A stretch of DNA of 64,000 bases, from positions 62,001 to 126,000 of the forward strand of contig NZ_WWFA01000001.1 in NCBI RefSeq assembly GCF_021698855.1, given 5' to 3'. Numbering within the stretch: position 1 is the first letter of the stretch; each line of letters begins with the position of its first letter. Shown here piece by piece: positions 16,958-25,130 of the stretch. Source of the DNA: Lactobacillus sp. S2-2. Its GTDB lineage: Bacteria; Bacillota; Bacilli; Lactobacillales; Lactobacillaceae. The translations under genes were made by a program, and so were the position numbers. Below the pieces are notes generated by a model, which was given only the letters and a program-made list of their open reading frames with translations, did not search any database and had not been told where the DNA came from.

Positions 16958-17839
16958 ATGAATATGTTTGCAATCTTGGTTGGTTTGGGACCATTAATTG
17001 GATGGGGACTTTTTCCAACTATTTCTTCTAAAATAGGTGGTAAACCAACTAACCAAATTTTTGGTGCAACAGTAGGTACTCTTATTTTTGCAATTATCTT
17101 AATGTTAATTAATGGTACACAAATTCCTACTGGTAGTGCTTTATTTTTTGGAATTGTTTCTGGTGCTGCTTGGTCATTTGGCCAAATTATGTCATTTAAG
17201 GCATTTGAATTCATTGGATCATCAAAAACAATGCCTATTACAACAGCTTTTCAATTAATTGTTACATCTTTATGGGGAGCATTTGCATTAGGTAACTGGC
17301 CTGGTGTATCTCATAAAGTAGTAGGGATTATCGCATTAATTGTTATTATTGCTGGTGCTACTATGACTACTTATAGTGAAACATCAACTAAGAAATCTTC
17401 ATCTAACTTAAAAAAAGCAGTTATTATTTTAGCTATTGGAGTAATTGGATACTGGGGTTACTCAGCAGCTCCTCAAGCTGTTTCAAATATGAATGGTATG
17501 GAAGCATTTTTACCACAAGCAATTGGAATGGTATTAGTAGCAGTTATTTATAGTTTATTTAATATTAAGAAAGAAAATATTTTTAAAGATCCAATTTCTT
17601 ACAAACAAATCATATCTGGATTTTTCTTTGCATTTGCTGCATTTACTTATCTAATTTCAGCTCAACCTGATATGAATGGTTTAGCTACTGGATTTGTTTT
17701 ATCACAGACTTCAGTTGTTGTTGCAACATTAACTGGAATTTATATGTTAGGTCAGAAGAAGACAAAAAAAGAAATGTTAATCACAATTATTGGATTAATT
17801 TTAATTATTCTTGCTGCTTCTGTAACAGTATTACTTTAA
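16958..17839 (+). CDS. GRP-family sugar uptake protein (GlcU/RbsU-like)
   Basis: 293 residues with ten membrane segments. The opening ILVGLGPLIGWGLFPTISSKIGG and the GAAWSFGQIMSFKAF segment are diagnostic of the glucose/ribose porter family, which imports sugars by proton symport. CGGAGG precedes ATG. The cre site upstream supports a role in carbohydrate use under catabolite control. Whether the sugar is glucose, ribose or another cannot be told. Terminator follows. Confidence 0.85.
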   Translation: MNMFAILVGLGPLIGWGLFPTISSKIGGKPTNQIFGATVGTLIFAIILMLINGTQIPTGSALFFGIVSGAAWSFGQIMSFKAFEFIGSSKTMPITTAFQLIVTSLWGAFALGNWPGVSHKVVGIIALIVIIAGATMTTYSETSTKKSSSNLKKAVIILAIGVIGYWGYSAAPQAVSNMNGMEAFLPQAIGMVLVAVIYSLFNIKKENIFKDPISYKQIISGFFFAFAAFTYLISAQPDMNGLATGFVLSQTSVVVATLTGIYMLGQKKTKKEMLITIIGLILIILAASVTVLL

Positions 17840-17849
17840 TAAAATAATA

Positions 17850-17883
17850 AGAATTCTTCATATTTTTATGAAGAATTTTTTTT
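17850..17883 (+). terminator. Rho-independent terminator
   Basis: AATTCTTCATA/TATGAAGAATT stem followed by eight U after the sugar transporter. Confidence 0.88.
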
Positions 17884-17958
17884 ATTTTGATGAAAAATGA
17901 ATATGATTAAGTTACAATGATAAACAGTTAACTTTTGTTTGGAGGAATTATACATACT

Positions 17959-18768
17959 ATGATAAAAAATGTTTTATCAAAAGCGTTTGAAATTTCGCGA
18001 AAGAATTTTTTAAGGTTATTGTTGATGTCATTGCCATTACTTTTTGCTGGGATGTTATCTAACTTAGGTAATTATAGTAATAACGGATTATTATTATTAT
18101 TTTCTTTCATTTTTATGATTATTACTGCGTTTCTATATTTAGCAACAGATATTGGTTTACTAATTAGTAAACGTAATGATTCATATCAATTTAAAAATAT
18201 ATTTGAAATGTTTCGTCACAAAGGGTTCACTTTAAAAGTGATTGGAATTTTCTTTATTTTATTTTTTATGATAATTGCAGTTGCAATTATTGGCCTAATT
18301 TCTAGTATTTTTATTGGAATTGGAATTATTAATGTATTCATTGGTAACCAAATGGGGATTTTTCCTTTTGTTGGATTATTAATTTCCTTAGTAATTGTAA
18401 TTGGAATTTTTGCTTTGAGCTTTATCATTTCTTATGGTTTAGCTTTTATATTCATTAAATTCTATGATGACTTTTTAAATGGTCAAGATAATATTATTTA
18501 TTCTTTCAGAAATGCATGGAATTTAATGAAAGGGTATAAGTTTAAATTATTTTTAGTTAATTTAATTTCGATATTGATTGTTTTAGTACTAATAGGTGTC
18601 TTTGGTCTTGTTCTTTATTTATTGTCATTGTTAATGTCATTATCTTCATTGTTATCAGGAATTTTAATAGCTATTTTAATTATTATTTTTGTGATTGCTT
18701 TTATTTTTTGGTGGATTTGGAATGAAATGACAATGATTACATTTTATGAAGAAATAAATTCAAAATAA
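17959..18768 (+). CDS. DUF975-like multi-pass membrane protein, paralogue 1
   Basis: 269 residues, about six membrane segments and short loops. FRNAWNLMKGYKFKLFLVN near residue 190 is the kind of segment seen in DUF975 and related integral membrane proteins of unknown role. ATG at 17959 has GGAGGA about 12 bases upstream, slightly far; a TTG before the ribosome site is not a credible start. It begins a run of three related genes, the next one only 10 bases after its stop. Confidence 0.7.
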   Translation: MIKNVLSKAFEISRKNFLRLLLMSLPLLFAGMLSNLGNYSNNGLLLLFSFIFMIITAFLYLATDIGLLISKRNDSYQFKNIFEMFRHKGFTLKVIGIFFILFFMIIAVAIIGLISSIFIGIGIINVFIGNQMGIFPFVGLLISLVIVIGIFALSFIISYGLAFIFIKFYDDFLNGQDNIIYSFRNAWNLMKGYKFKLFLVNLISILIVLVLIGVFGLVLYLLSLLMSLSSLLSGILIAILIIIFVIAFIFWWIWNEMTMITFYEEINSK

Positions 18769-18778
18769 GGAGAATTAT

Positions 18779-19621
18779 ATGATTTCACGGGTTTTATCAG
18801 ATTCATTTATAACAATAAAAAATAATTTTAAAAAAATATTTTTTATGAGTTTGCCAGTTATTGTCTTTGGATTATTTTTTAATGGAATGTCTAGTTCATT
18901 AGATAGAACAGTTCTTAATTCTTTGGATAATTTGACAGATGTAACTGTTGATTCTGTCTTTGGTGTTTTAAACAATTATATTGGTTTAGGACTTGGAACT
19001 TATATTTTAGTTCTTATATTATCTTATTTACAACTTTCTTTGAGCATGGGTTATTTGAAAAGTGATCAAGAAGATAATTTTGAATTTAAAAATGCTTTTG
19101 CATTATTTTTACAAAAGAATACATGGTGGAAAATTATTTTGATTTCAATTGTTTTCTCAATAGCAGTATCACTAGTTATCGGAGTTTTCGCTTTATTAAT
19201 TTTTGTATCAGCATACTTTATTCAAAGTGGATTATTAACTGCTATTTTTATTATAGGATTGATTGTTTTACTTTTTTATATTGCTATAACTTTTGGATTT
19301 AATTATTTGAATTATTATGATGATATTAATAAACAAAACAAAACAGGTGTATTTTTATCATTTAAAAATGTTTGGAATTTAATAAGTGGATATAGAGGAG
19401 CTTATTTTGGACTAATGATAATAATTGGATTGCTTACATTTGGATTTACTAGTGTATTTGGTCTTGCAATTGGAATATTTTCAGCTTTATTTAGTTTAAT
19501 TCCAGTTATAGGAAGTTTTTTAGGGTGGATTGTTAATATTCTAATTACTTTATTTGGTTTGATTTTTGCTATCTATACTAATATGGTTACAATTAAATTT
19601 TTCAAAGAAATTAAAAAATAA
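18779..19621 (+). CDS. DUF975-like multi-pass membrane protein, paralogue 2
   Basis: 280 residues, six membrane segments. It shares the layout of the preceding gene: a short amphipathic start followed by FFMSLPVIVFGLFF, and an SFKNVWNLISGY segment in the same place. AAGGAGA before ATG. Probably cotranscribed with paralogue 1; a terminator follows. Function unknown; a role in envelope or stress physiology is only a guess. Confidence 0.7.
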   Translation: MISRVLSDSFITIKNNFKKIFFMSLPVIVFGLFFNGMSSSLDRTVLNSLDNLTDVTVDSVFGVLNNYIGLGLGTYILVLILSYLQLSLSMGYLKSDQEDNFEFKNAFALFLQKNTWWKIILISIVFSIAVSLVIGVFALLIFVSAYFIQSGLLTAIFIIGLIVLLFYIAITFGFNYLNYYDDINKQNKTGVFLSFKNVWNLISGYRGAYFGLMIIIGLLTFGFTSVFGLAIGIFSALFSLIPVIGSFLGWIVNILITLFGLIFAIYTNMVTIKFFKEIKK

Positions 19622-19646
19622 AAGTTGATCTTGGATCAACTTTTTT
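19621..19646 (+). terminator. Rho-independent terminator
   Basis: AAAGTTGATC/GATCAACTTT with a TTG loop and U-run, immediately after paralogue 2 and 14 bases before paralogue 3. Confidence 0.82.
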
Positions 19647-19659
19647 GTAGGAGGATTAA

Positions 19660-20456
19660 ATGTACCGAATTATGCTTCAAAATGTTATAAATATTAAACG
19701 TTATTTTGTTAAATTATTTTTAATGGCTTTGCCGACATGTTTTTCTTTTGGACTTTTTTTATTGAGCGGATTCCTTAATGAAGGACCTACATCAGAATAT
19801 GAAAATGTATTTATTCATTTTAATAATTTTGAAAGTAGTTTGATATCAATTGTTTGTTTAATTTTTTTGGATTATCTATTTTATTTTATGTTTCATTTAT
19901 TCTTGGGTTTACATCAAATGACTCAGTTGCAATGATTAAAATACGTCAAACCTTTAAATTATTTACTAACGTTATACTATTTTTTAAATATTTAGGATTA
20001 ATCATTGTGTATTTTGTAATTTTATTTATCTTACATTACATAATGTTTAAATTAGATAATTTATTACTTGGAATTGGATATGTTATTATCACGTTTACAA
20101 TTATTCCGGGAATTTTTATTACTTTTAATAATTTAATTACCTTGTTCTATAATTATAATATTAAAAATCATACTAAAAGTATATTTGGCTTTATAATCTT
20201 ATATTTTAAAATAATTTTTACCTCGATGTTAAATTACATATTATTAATAATTATTTTTACAGGTTTATTCTTATTTATAGTGATAATCTTTTTTTCTACA
20301 GTGATGGCAGAAGTATTTTTATTACATATGATAGATGAAACCATTTTAAATGGACTGTTTTATATAATCACTGCATTTTTTTATGCATTAGGTTGTATTG
20401 TAGCAGTATGGTTTAATTTAGTATTAATTGATCTAAATAAAAAATCGCTAAATTAA
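19660..20456 (+). pseudogene. DUF975-like membrane protein, paralogue 3, frameshifted at a T7 run
   Basis: The frame from 19660 (ribosome site AGGAGG) encodes MYRIMLQNVINIKRYF and LFLMALPTCFSFGLF, matching the N-termini of the two preceding genes, then stops at 19935. The rest of the homologous protein continues to 20456 in another frame, from about 19866. One extra T in the T7 run at 19862-19868 would join the two into a single ~264-residue protein with the six-segment layout of its neighbours. It is either a true frameshift mutation, a slippage-switchable gene, or a sequencing error in a homopolymer. Confidence 0.7.
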
Positions 20457-20470
20457 TTAGCGATTTTTTA
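20440..20470. terminator. Bidirectional terminator
   Basis: AAAAATCGCTAA/TTAGCGATTTTT inverted repeat between the frameshifted gene and the convergent aldo/keto reductase. Confidence 0.88.
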
Positions 20471-21403
20471 TTTGAAAATTTTATCGATTTTATCATATTC
20501 ATTTTGAGTTAAATCAATTTCTAATGCTTTAGCATTGGTTTGAACTTGTTCAGGTTCCTTTGCTCCAGGAATAACAACTGAAATATTTGGATTTTTAATA
20601 TACCAAGCTAGGATAGTTTGAGCAGTTGTAACGTTATGATTTTGAGCAATTTCTTTAACTTGATTTACCTTTTCAACATTATTAATAAATTGTTGACCAA
20701 TAAAATCAGGATTTCCATTACGGATATCATTTTCTGGGAAAGAAGTTTCTTTTGAATACTTACCAGTTAGTAGACCTGATGCTAGTGGGAAGAAAGGTAC
20801 AAAAGAAATGTTATTTTGATTTAGGTATGGGAATCTTTCTTTTTCAGCTTCACGATCAAAAAGATTATAAGCTTCTTCGTCAATATCAACTAAACCATCT
20901 TTATTAGCTTCTTTTAATTGTTCTAATGAGAAGTTTGATACTCCGATTGCTTTAATTTTTCCTTCTTTTTTTAATTCATTCAAACAATTAACAGCTTCAT
21001 CTTTAGGTGTTTTATCATCTGGGAAATGAATATAAAAAATATCGATATAGTCTGTTTGTAGTCTTTTTAGGCTTGCTTCTACAGTTTCTCTTAAAAATTC
21101 AGGAGAATTATCAATTTCGACATCGCCATTATTTAATACTTTTTGTGCTCCTTTAGTTGCAATTATAATTTTTGAACGATCATATCCTTTAATTGCTTCA
21201 CCAATTAATTCTTCAGATCTACCCATTCCATAAGCAAAAGCTGTATCTAATAATGTAATTCCAGAATTAAGTGCTTGTTTAATTATTTTAATACCAGTTT
21301 CGTCGTTTAAATTAGGAAAAAGATTATGACCACCAACTGCATTAGTTCCAAGACCAAGAGGCAATGTTGTAACGTTTGATTTTCCAATTGTGATTTTATT
21401 CAT
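20468..21403 (-). CDS. Aldo/keto reductase (AKR11/12-like)
   Basis: 311 residues. Tetrad residues are visible in DTAFAYGMGRSEELIG (Asp, Tyr), IATKGA (Lys) and IFYIHFPDD (His). The C-terminal VVIPGAKEPEQVQTN matches the NADP-binding end of the IolS/YqkF-like class, different from the enzyme at 15.9 kb. Substrate unknown. AAAGGAGG precedes ATG. Divergent from the fatty-acid operon across about 310 bases. Confidence 0.85.
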   Translation of the reverse strand: MNKITIGKSNVTTLPLGLGTNAVGGHNLFPNLNDETGIKIIKQALNSGITLLDTAFAYGMGRSEELIGEAIKGYDRSKIIIATKGAQKVLNNGDVEIDNSPEFLRETVEASLKRLQTDYIDIFYIHFPDDKTPKDEAVNCLNELKKEGKIKAIGVSNFSLEQLKEANKDGLVDIDEEAYNLFDREAEKERFPYLNQNNISFVPFFPLASGLLTGKYSKETSFPENDIRNGNPDFIGQQFINNVEKVNQVKEIAQNHNVTTAQTILAWYIKNPNISVVIPGAKEPEQVQTNAKALEIDLTQNEYDKIDKIFK

Positions 21404-21717
21404 TAATTTCTTCCTCCTTTAATAATTTTGAATTTTTTAATAAATAATTCAGTGTGAAATTATACAACAGTTTTTTTGATAAGATAAGTAATATGTTTTG
21501 ATTAAATGAATTTATTTGTTACGGTATTAATCTTATGTAACATATATATAATTAAGTGATTAGTTGTGTAAAAGTTGATATAAAAGCATTTATTTGATTT
21601 TTTGATTCAATTTGTTGAAAATAACTTGATAATTATTTTATTTTCTAAGAAACTATAAATACTGATTATTTTAATCATATAAAATTAATAAGAAAGTATC
21701 ACACAGAGGTGAACAAC
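21404..21717. other. Intergenic regulatory region upstream of the fatty-acid operon
   Basis: About 310 bases without a gene. It contains two inverted repeats that could be operators: TGTTAC (21517-21522) with GTAACA (21537-21542), and TGATTA-TTT-TAATCA (21663-21677), the latter close to the fabZ start. -10-like AT-rich boxes abound, but I see no -35/-10 pair good enough to name as the operon promoter. A fabT repressor gene, often next to fab operons in this order, is absent here. Confidence 0.4.
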
Positions 21718-22164
21718 GTGAGTTTAATGAACGCAAAGGAAATTATGGATTTAATTCCAAATCGTTACCCAATTCTATTTATTGATCGTGTTGAAGAAAT
21801 GGTTCCAGGAGAATCAATTGTTGCAACAAAAAATGTTACAATTAATGAAGAATTCTTCCAAGGCCATTTTCCTGGCGATCCTGTTATGCCTGGTGTTTTA
21901 ATTATTGAATCAATGGCACAAGTTGCTTCAATTTTAATTTTAAAATCACCTGAATTTAAAAATAAAACGGCATACATGGGTGATATTAAAAACGCTAAAT
22001 TTAGACAAATGGTTAGACCTGGTGATGTAATCACTTTTAAGGTAAACATGATTAAAAAGCGTAGTAATACCGGTTCAGTTGAATGTGAAGCGTATGTGGG
22101 AGAAAATAAAGTATGTGATGCTAAGTTGACTTTTATAGTAAGTAAAGAAGAAAGAAATCAATAA
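21718..22164 (+). CDS. fabZ: 3-hydroxyacyl-ACP dehydratase FabZ
   Basis: Dehydrates 3-hydroxyacyl-ACP to trans-2-enoyl-ACP in type II fatty acid synthesis. 148 residues, hot-dog fold. The catalytic His50 lies in FFQGHFPGDPVMPG and Glu64 in IIESMAQ, both intact. The start is taken as GTG 21718, five bases after AGAGGTGA; an ATG at 21727 is also possible, while the GTG at 21709 is inside the ribosome site. First gene of a 13-gene operon. No FabA or FabM is encoded in the operon, so how unsaturated acids are made is open. Confidence 0.9.
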   Translation: MSLMNAKEIMDLIPNRYPILFIDRVEEMVPGESIVATKNVTINEEFFQGHFPGDPVMPGVLIIESMAQVASILILKSPEFKNKTAYMGDIKNAKFRQMVRPGDVITFKVNMIKKRSNTGSVECEAYVGENKVCDAKLTFIVSKEERNQ

Positions 22165-22188
22165 GGCTCACTTTAGGAGTTAAAACTC

Positions 22189-23160
22189 ATGAATAATTTT
22201 TCTATTCTTGCATCTGCAAATAGTATTCCACAAAAAAAGGTATCTAATAATGATTTAGCTAAAATTATGGATACTTCAGATGAGTGGATTAGTCGTAGAA
22301 CTGGAATTAAAAACAGATACATCGCTATTGAAGAAACAAATACTTCAATGGCAACTGATGTGGCAAATAAATTATTAAAGCAAGCAAAAATAAACGCAAA
22401 TGAAATTGATTATATTATTGTGGCAACAATGTCACCAGATTATCTAACTCCATCAGTTTCAGCAACAGTACAAGGTAATTTAAAAGCAACAAATGCAATT
22501 GCTTTTGATATCAATGCGGCTTGTTCTGGATTCGCATATGGAGTAGATTTATTGAATTCTTTACTTTCAAAAAAAGAAAATAGTAAAGGAATCGTAATCG
22601 GTAGTGAAAAATTGAGTAAATTAATTGATTGGAATGATCGATCAACAGCTGTATTATTCGGAGATGGAGCGGCAGGTGTTTTGGCTGAAAATAGTCAAGG
22701 TGGTGAGGTTCTTGCATCTGATTTAAATACTTTTGGTGAAATGGGATCTTCATTGACTGCAGGTCATATGAATGGAAATAATCCATTTGGTAAATCTGAT
22801 GATCAAAGTAATCAATTTTTCCAAATGGATGGACATGCCGTTTATAATTTTGCGACAAAAAATGTACCATTATCAATTAATCGTGCTTTAGAAAAAGCAA
22901 ACTTAGAATTAAAAGATATTAAGTATTTTATTTTACATCAAGCTAATGCGAGAATTGTTGATAAAGTTGCAAAAAAATTAGATTTACCAGCAGATAAATT
23001 ACCTATAAACATTGATAGTTATGGGAATACTGCTGCTGCAAGTGAACCTTTATTGTTGTCAGAATTGATAAATGAGGGTAGAATTAATCGAGGCGACTAT
23101 CTAGTACTAACTGGATTTGGCGGTGGACTTACCGTTGGTACAGTTGTTGTTAGATATTAA
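22189..23160 (+). CDS. fabH: Beta-ketoacyl-ACP synthase III
   Basis: Starts chain synthesis by condensing acetyl-CoA with malonyl-ACP. 323 residues, thiolase fold. The catalytic triad is visible: Cys in NAACSGFAYG (about residue 112), His in LHQANARI and Asn in YGNTAAAS. TAGGAG precedes ATG. Second gene of the operon, 24 bases after fabZ. Confidence 0.94.
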   Translation: MNNFSILASANSIPQKKVSNNDLAKIMDTSDEWISRRTGIKNRYIAIEETNTSMATDVANKLLKQAKINANEIDYIIVATMSPDYLTPSVSATVQGNLKATNAIAFDINAACSGFAYGVDLLNSLLSKKENSKGIVIGSEKLSKLIDWNDRSTAVLFGDGAAGVLAENSQGGEVLASDLNTFGEMGSSLTAGHMNGNNPFGKSDDQSNQFFQMDGHAVYNFATKNVPLSINRALEKANLELKDIKYFILHQANARIVDKVAKKLDLPADKLPINIDSYGNTAAASEPLLLSELINEGRINRGDYLVLTGFGGGLTVGTVVVRY

Positions 23161-23185
23161 ATATATTTATATGGAGTGTTAAATT

Positions 23186-23428
23186 ATGGCAAACAAAGAA
23201 CAAGTTTTAGATAAGATTAAAGAAATCGTTGCAGATCAAACTGATGTTAAAATTGAAGACATCAAACCAGAAACTAATTTTAAAGAAAATCTTGATTTAG
23301 ATAGTTTAGATATCTTTGAAATTGTTGATGCATTAGAAGATGAATATGACATCGAAATTGATGGCGATGAAGGTATGGAAACAGTTCAACAATTAGTTGA
23401 TTATGTTGCAAATAAAGTTAATGATTAA
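23186..23428 (+). CDS. acpP: Acyl carrier protein
   Basis: 80 residues, acidic four-helix protein. The phosphopantetheine attachment site is Ser40 in NLDLDSLDIFEIVD. It carries growing acyl chains between all enzymes of the operon. GGAGTG precedes ATG. The stop codon lies inside a terminator-like palindrome, so acpP mRNA may be made in excess over the downstream genes. The Sfp-type transferase at the end of the operon could activate it. Confidence 0.94.
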   Translation: MANKEQVLDKIKEIVADQTDVKIEDIKPETNFKENLDLDSLDIFEIVDALEDEYDIEIDGDEGMETVQQLVDYVANKVND

Positions 23429-23444
23429 TCATTAACTTTTTTTT
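23414..23444 (+). terminator. Terminator-like hairpin inside the fab operon, after acpP
   Basis: AAAGTTAATGA (23414-23424), TTAA loop, TCATTAACTTT (23429-23439), then more U to 23444. It has all features of an intrinsic terminator but lies between acpP and fabD, 18 bases before the fabD start. Likely a partial terminator (attenuator) setting the acpP to fab ratio, or a 3' stabiliser for a short acpP message. Confidence 0.7.
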
Positions 23445-23461
23445 CTAAGGAGTGTTTTATT

Positions 23462-24379
23462 TTGAAAATTGGTTATTTATTTAGTGGACAAGGGCAACAA
23501 TTTGCCGACATGGGAAAAGATTTTTATGAATCTGAACCTTTATATAAAGAAGTAATTGATCAAGCTTCAAAAGCACTTAACTTAGATCTTTCTGATTCAG
23601 ATAAATTAAATAATCCTGAAAATACTCAAGTTTCGATTTTAGCAATGAGTTATGGAATCAATCGTTTAATTGAAACGATTGGACTTAAACCTATTGCAAT
23701 GACTGGGTTAAGTCTGGGCGAATATAGTGCTTTAGTTTCGGCTGAAGCACTATCTTTTGATTTAGGACTTAAATTGGTTTCAGATCGTTCTAAGTATATG
23801 GATGAAGCTGGCCTTGAAAATCCTGGAAAGATGGCTGCTGTTTTAAAGATTGATCCTAAGTTGGTGGTTGAAGTATGTAATGAAATAGATGGAGTTTATC
23901 CAGCTAATTTTAATACAAAAGATCAAACAGTAATTGGTGGAACTGTTCAAGGAGTTAAAGAAGCAACCGATAAATTATTGGAAAAAGGTGCCAAAAGAGT
24001 TGTGCCCTTAAACGTTAAGGTGTCTTCTCATACTCCTTTAATGCAATCTGCTAGTGATAAACTTTATCAAAGATTACAACAAGTTGATTTTAAAGAACCG
24101 AAATTTCCAGTGATTAGTAATACAACTAAAGAATCATTTAATGTTACATCAATTAAAGAAGTTTTAAGAGATCAATTAGTTACACCAACTCATTTTTATG
24201 AAGATTTAGAAAAAATGGTTGAAGATTATGATGTTGATACTTTAATTGAAATAGGTCCTGGAGATACATTGTCCAAATTCGCCAAGAAAACATATAAAAA
24301 TTTAAAAATATTTAACGTAGATAGTATAGACAAGTTTAATAAGCTAAAAGAAGAACTTACAACGGGAGAAAATAATTAA
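23462..24379 (+). CDS. fabD: Malonyl-CoA:ACP transacylase
   Basis: Transfers malonyl from CoA to ACP. 305 residues. N-terminal YLFSGQGQQFADMG, the nucleophilic serine in TGLSLGEYSAL, catalytic His in SSHTPLM and the late Gln/Asn-bearing VISNTT segment. The start is TTG, with AAGGAGTG upstream; there is no nearby ATG. It is the first gene after the acpP hairpin. Confidence 0.92.
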   Translation: MKIGYLFSGQGQQFADMGKDFYESEPLYKEVIDQASKALNLDLSDSDKLNNPENTQVSILAMSYGINRLIETIGLKPIAMTGLSLGEYSALVSAEALSFDLGLKLVSDRSKYMDEAGLENPGKMAAVLKIDPKLVVEVCNEIDGVYPANFNTKDQTVIGGTVQGVKEATDKLLEKGAKRVVPLNVKVSSHTPLMQSASDKLYQRLQQVDFKEPKFPVISNTTKESFNVTSIKEVLRDQLVTPTHFYEDLEKMVEDYDVDTLIEIGPGDTLSKFAKKTYKNLKIFNVDSIDKFNKLKEELTTGENN

Positions 24380-24380
24380 T

Positions 24381-25112
24381 ATGGATAAAAAAATTACTTT
24401 AATTACTGGTGCCGCTAAGGGAATTGGATTAGCAACAGCTGTAAAATTAGCAGAAGATGAAAATAATTTTGTAATTATTAATTCTCATCGTGATTTATCA
24501 GATGATGAAAAGAATTCCATTAAAGAACAAATGAACAATGAAATTGATTTTATCGTTGGTGATGTTTCAAAAGATGAAGATGCCAATCGTATGATTTCAG
24601 AAATCGTTGAAAAATATGGTCAAATTGATGCATTAGTTAATAATGCAGGAATTACTGAAGATAAGTTAATGACCAGAATGTCGGAAGAATCATTTGAAAA
24701 TGTTATAAGTACTAATTTAGTTGGTACTTTTAATATGTCAAAATATGCTTTAAAAGTAATGCAAAAGAAACGTACTGGTGTAATTATTAATATGTCAAGT
24801 ATTTCAGGACTTCATGGAAATGTTGGACAAGCTAATTATTCTGCAAGTAAATCTGGAATTGTCGGATTAACTAAGACAATTGCTCAAGAAGGTGCTTTAA
24901 GAGGAGTACGTTCAAATGCAGTTGCTCCAGGGATGATTAGAACTGCAATGACTGATAAATTGAGTGATAAAATTGCAAGTGATTTTGAAAACAAAATTCC
25001 ATTAAAACGATTTGGTAAACCTGAAGAAATTGCTGAAACTGTTCAGTTTTTAATTTCAAATGATTACATTACAGGTCAAGTAATTACAGTTGATGGTGGA
25101 TTAACTATTTAG
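24381..25112 (+). CDS. fabG: 3-oxoacyl-ACP reductase
   Basis: NADPH-dependent reduction of 3-ketoacyl-ACP. 243 residues, short-chain dehydrogenase fold: GAAKGIG cofactor turn, NNAG, catalytic Ser in INMSSIS and Tyr/Lys in YSASKSG. VAPGMIRTAMTD and the C-terminal GQVITVDGG are typical of FabG. The ATG lies one base after the fabD stop codon, suggesting translational coupling. Confidence 0.93.
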   Translation: MDKKITLITGAAKGIGLATAVKLAEDENNFVIINSHRDLSDDEKNSIKEQMNNEIDFIVGDVSKDEDANRMISEIVEKYGQIDALVNNAGITEDKLMTRMSEESFENVISTNLVGTFNMSKYALKVMQKKRTGVIINMSSISGLHGNVGQANYSASKSGIVGLTKTIAQEGALRGVRSNAVAPGMIRTAMTDKLSDKIASDFENKIPLKRFGKPEEIAETVQFLISNDYITGQVITVDGGLTI

Positions 25113-25130
25113 TTTTTTAGGAGGATACAC

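Noticed and set aside
22511-22876. 121-codon open frame antisense to fabH
   Set aside because: It lies wholly inside the well-supported fabH, has no ribosome site and an unnatural His/Gln/Leu-rich composition, as expected of a shadow frame in AT-rich DNA.
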